Below are positions 14,052 through 14,842 of a DNA stretch of 14,842 nt, piece after piece. The stretch comes from Holosporales bacterium (lineage in GTDB: Bacteria > Pseudomonadota > Alphaproteobacteria > BNTO01). The translations under genes were made by a program, and so were the position numbers. Under the pieces are notes generated by a model, which searched no databases, was not told the origin of the DNA, and saw only the letters and a list, made by a program, of their open reading frames with translations. The stretch is from assembly GCA_031290075.1 (NCBI GenBank), contig JAITOG010000023.1, positions 1 through 14,842 on the forward strand. Reading direction: 5' to 3'. Each line of letters begins with the position of its first letter. Position 1 is the stretch's first letter.

Positions 14052-14842
14052 TTATTGCGGAATTTCATATGGCAGTGAAAGCTGTTGATAGGGTTTTTGT
14101 TGAAATGTATTAATATATTCTAAAGATCTTGCTTGATTTTCAGCATCTTTAGCCGTTGGAACTTTAAATATTATGTACGAATATTCTTCTGGAAGCATAA
14201 TAATCTTTTGTGTTCTATTTTCTAAACTTTCAGGTTCCTGAATAACAAAATATTTTGTTCCTCCAGGAAGAATAATTGCTTGTTCATGAGCTTCTTCTAC
14301 TTTTGCTGTAATAAAGCTTTTCTTTTGCATTATAGGACGTTGAGAAACAATAGGGGAAGCAACTTCCATAGGTTGTTTAATGGTTTGCGGGATTGGGTGT
14401 TGAACAAGCTGTATTACTTCCTGAGGCTGTTGCTGCTGAACAGTTGGCATTACGCTTTGCTGCTGAACAGTTGGCATTACGCTTTGTTGCTGAACAGTTG
14501 GCATTACGCTTTGTTGTTGAATGTAAGCTTGCATAAGTTGTTGTATATCATCTGGAAAATTATTGTTTACTTGTGAAGTAGAAGGAGCTACAGCGTTAGC
14601 AATAGAAGGAACGGAAATAGCCGTTTCTTGATTGATTATAGAAGTTTTAAATTGTTTTTCTAATTCCTGTTCTATAGCTTTTTGTATTTGCTGCTGTTCA
14701 TTTTGCTTACTTTGCGCATTCTCCTCTTCTTTTCTTTGAAGGACTGAAGACTCTTCTTCTATCTTTTTATTAGACTTTGAAGCTAAAATATCAAAATTTG
14801 GTTTATTTAATTGATCAGCTGGAAGCAATGAAGGAACAGTTA
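14052..14842 (-). CDS. Gln-rich repeat-containing protein, C-terminal part (5' end outside window)
   Basis: The minus-strand frame is open from the right edge to TAA at 14052-14054. An in-frame TTG at 14828 is not needed as a start, because upstream codons (TVPSL) continue to the edge. I do not recognise the ~263 residues seen. They run from a charged, Gln-rich helix-forming stretch (QRKEEENAQSKQNEQQQ), through a Gln/Pro-rich linker with three 9-residue repeats of QQQSVMPTV, to a compact C-terminal part with beta-like segments (AIILPGGTKYFVIQEP, KIIMLPEEYSYIIFKVP). No membrane segment is visible. It lies upstream of the epsilon-like gene on the same strand but is separated from it by the composite element, so the two are probably not one operon. 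The last codons lie five bases from the element, so its present C-terminus may have been set by insertion. Confidence 0.65.
   Translation of the reverse strand, partial: TVPSLLPADQLNKPNFDILASKSNKKIEEESSVLQRKEEENAQSKQNEQQQIQKAIEQELEKQFKTSIINQETAISVPSIANAVAPSTSQVNNNFPDDIQQLMQAYIQQQSVMPTVQQQSVMPTVQQQSVMPTVQQQQPQEVIQLVQHPIPQTIKQPMEVASPIVSQRPIMQKKSFITAKVEEAHEQAIILPGGTKYFVIQEPESLENRTQKIIMLPEEYSYIIFKVPTAKDAENQARSLEYINTFQQKPYQQLSLPYEIPQ
14439..14519 (-). repeat. Three tandem 27-bp repeats in the Gln-rich gene
   Basis: AACAGTTGGCATTACGCTTTG begins at 14439, 14466 and 14493, each followed by CTGCTG, TTGCTG or TTGTTG. Each unit encodes the same nine residues, QQQSVMPTV in permuted form. The copies differ at only one or two bases, so they are a recent expansion or a slippage-prone site. 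Confidence 0.9.

Noticed and set aside
13848..14078. 76-codon plus-strand open frame
   Set aside because: It lies almost entirely inside the composite palindromic element and runs over the end of the Gln-rich gene; no ribosome binding site or family resemblance.
1..14842. CRISPR array, integrase or transposase gene, or phage module
   Set aside because: No regularly spaced identical repeats with unique spacers, and none of the coding regions shows transposase, integrase or phage structural motifs. The repeats found are palindromic elements without coding capacity.

Overview
This window looks like an AT-rich bacterial chromosome segment, most likely from an intracellular alphaproteobacterium of the Rickettsiales/Holosporales type. 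That assignment is inference. It rests on the low GC content, the host-associated style of the secreted proteins, and above all on palindromic repeats, one of which sits in frame inside dnaE as Rickettsia palindromic elements do. No marker here fixes the taxon.

Layout. Positions 1-797 (+) hold the 3' end of a repeat-built coiled-coil protein whose last bases overlap the end of dnaE (786-4418, -). A 341-bp divergent gap carrying a degenerate palindromic repeat leads into a ribosomal protein cluster, rpsF-rpsR-rplU-rpmA (4760-6071, +). A 369-bp convergent gap with two inverted copies of another ~70-bp repeat separates it from an exported, membrane-anchored calcineurin-like phosphatase (6441-7925, -). 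TrkH, the potassium-uptake channel subunit, follows (8125-9585, +). A ~160-bp palindromic element lies between trkH and a secreted protein of unknown function (9795-10991, -). Two tightly linked genes (11224-13388, +) have the architecture of the inner-membrane platform pair of type II secretion or type IV pili (GspL-GspM or PilM/N-PilO). A short F1 epsilon-like protein (13436-13684, -), a 282-bp composite palindromic element, and a Gln-rich protein running off the right edge (14052-14842, -) complete the window.

The genes are a mixed housekeeping and envelope set, not one pathway. DNA replication and ribosome functions sit beside potassium uptake, a possible secretion/pilus platform, and exported proteins.

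The most interesting content is the repeat family. One element core occurs three times: at 3315-3430 inside dnaE, at 9618-9777, and at 13766-14047. The last two share ~40-bp terminal inverted repeats. The third is nested with a separate palindrome that recurs, degraded, at 4508-4566. The dnaE copy encodes an extra ~40-residue in-frame segment, and the intergenic copy keeps the same reading frame open. This points to a mobile palindromic element tolerated inside an essential gene.
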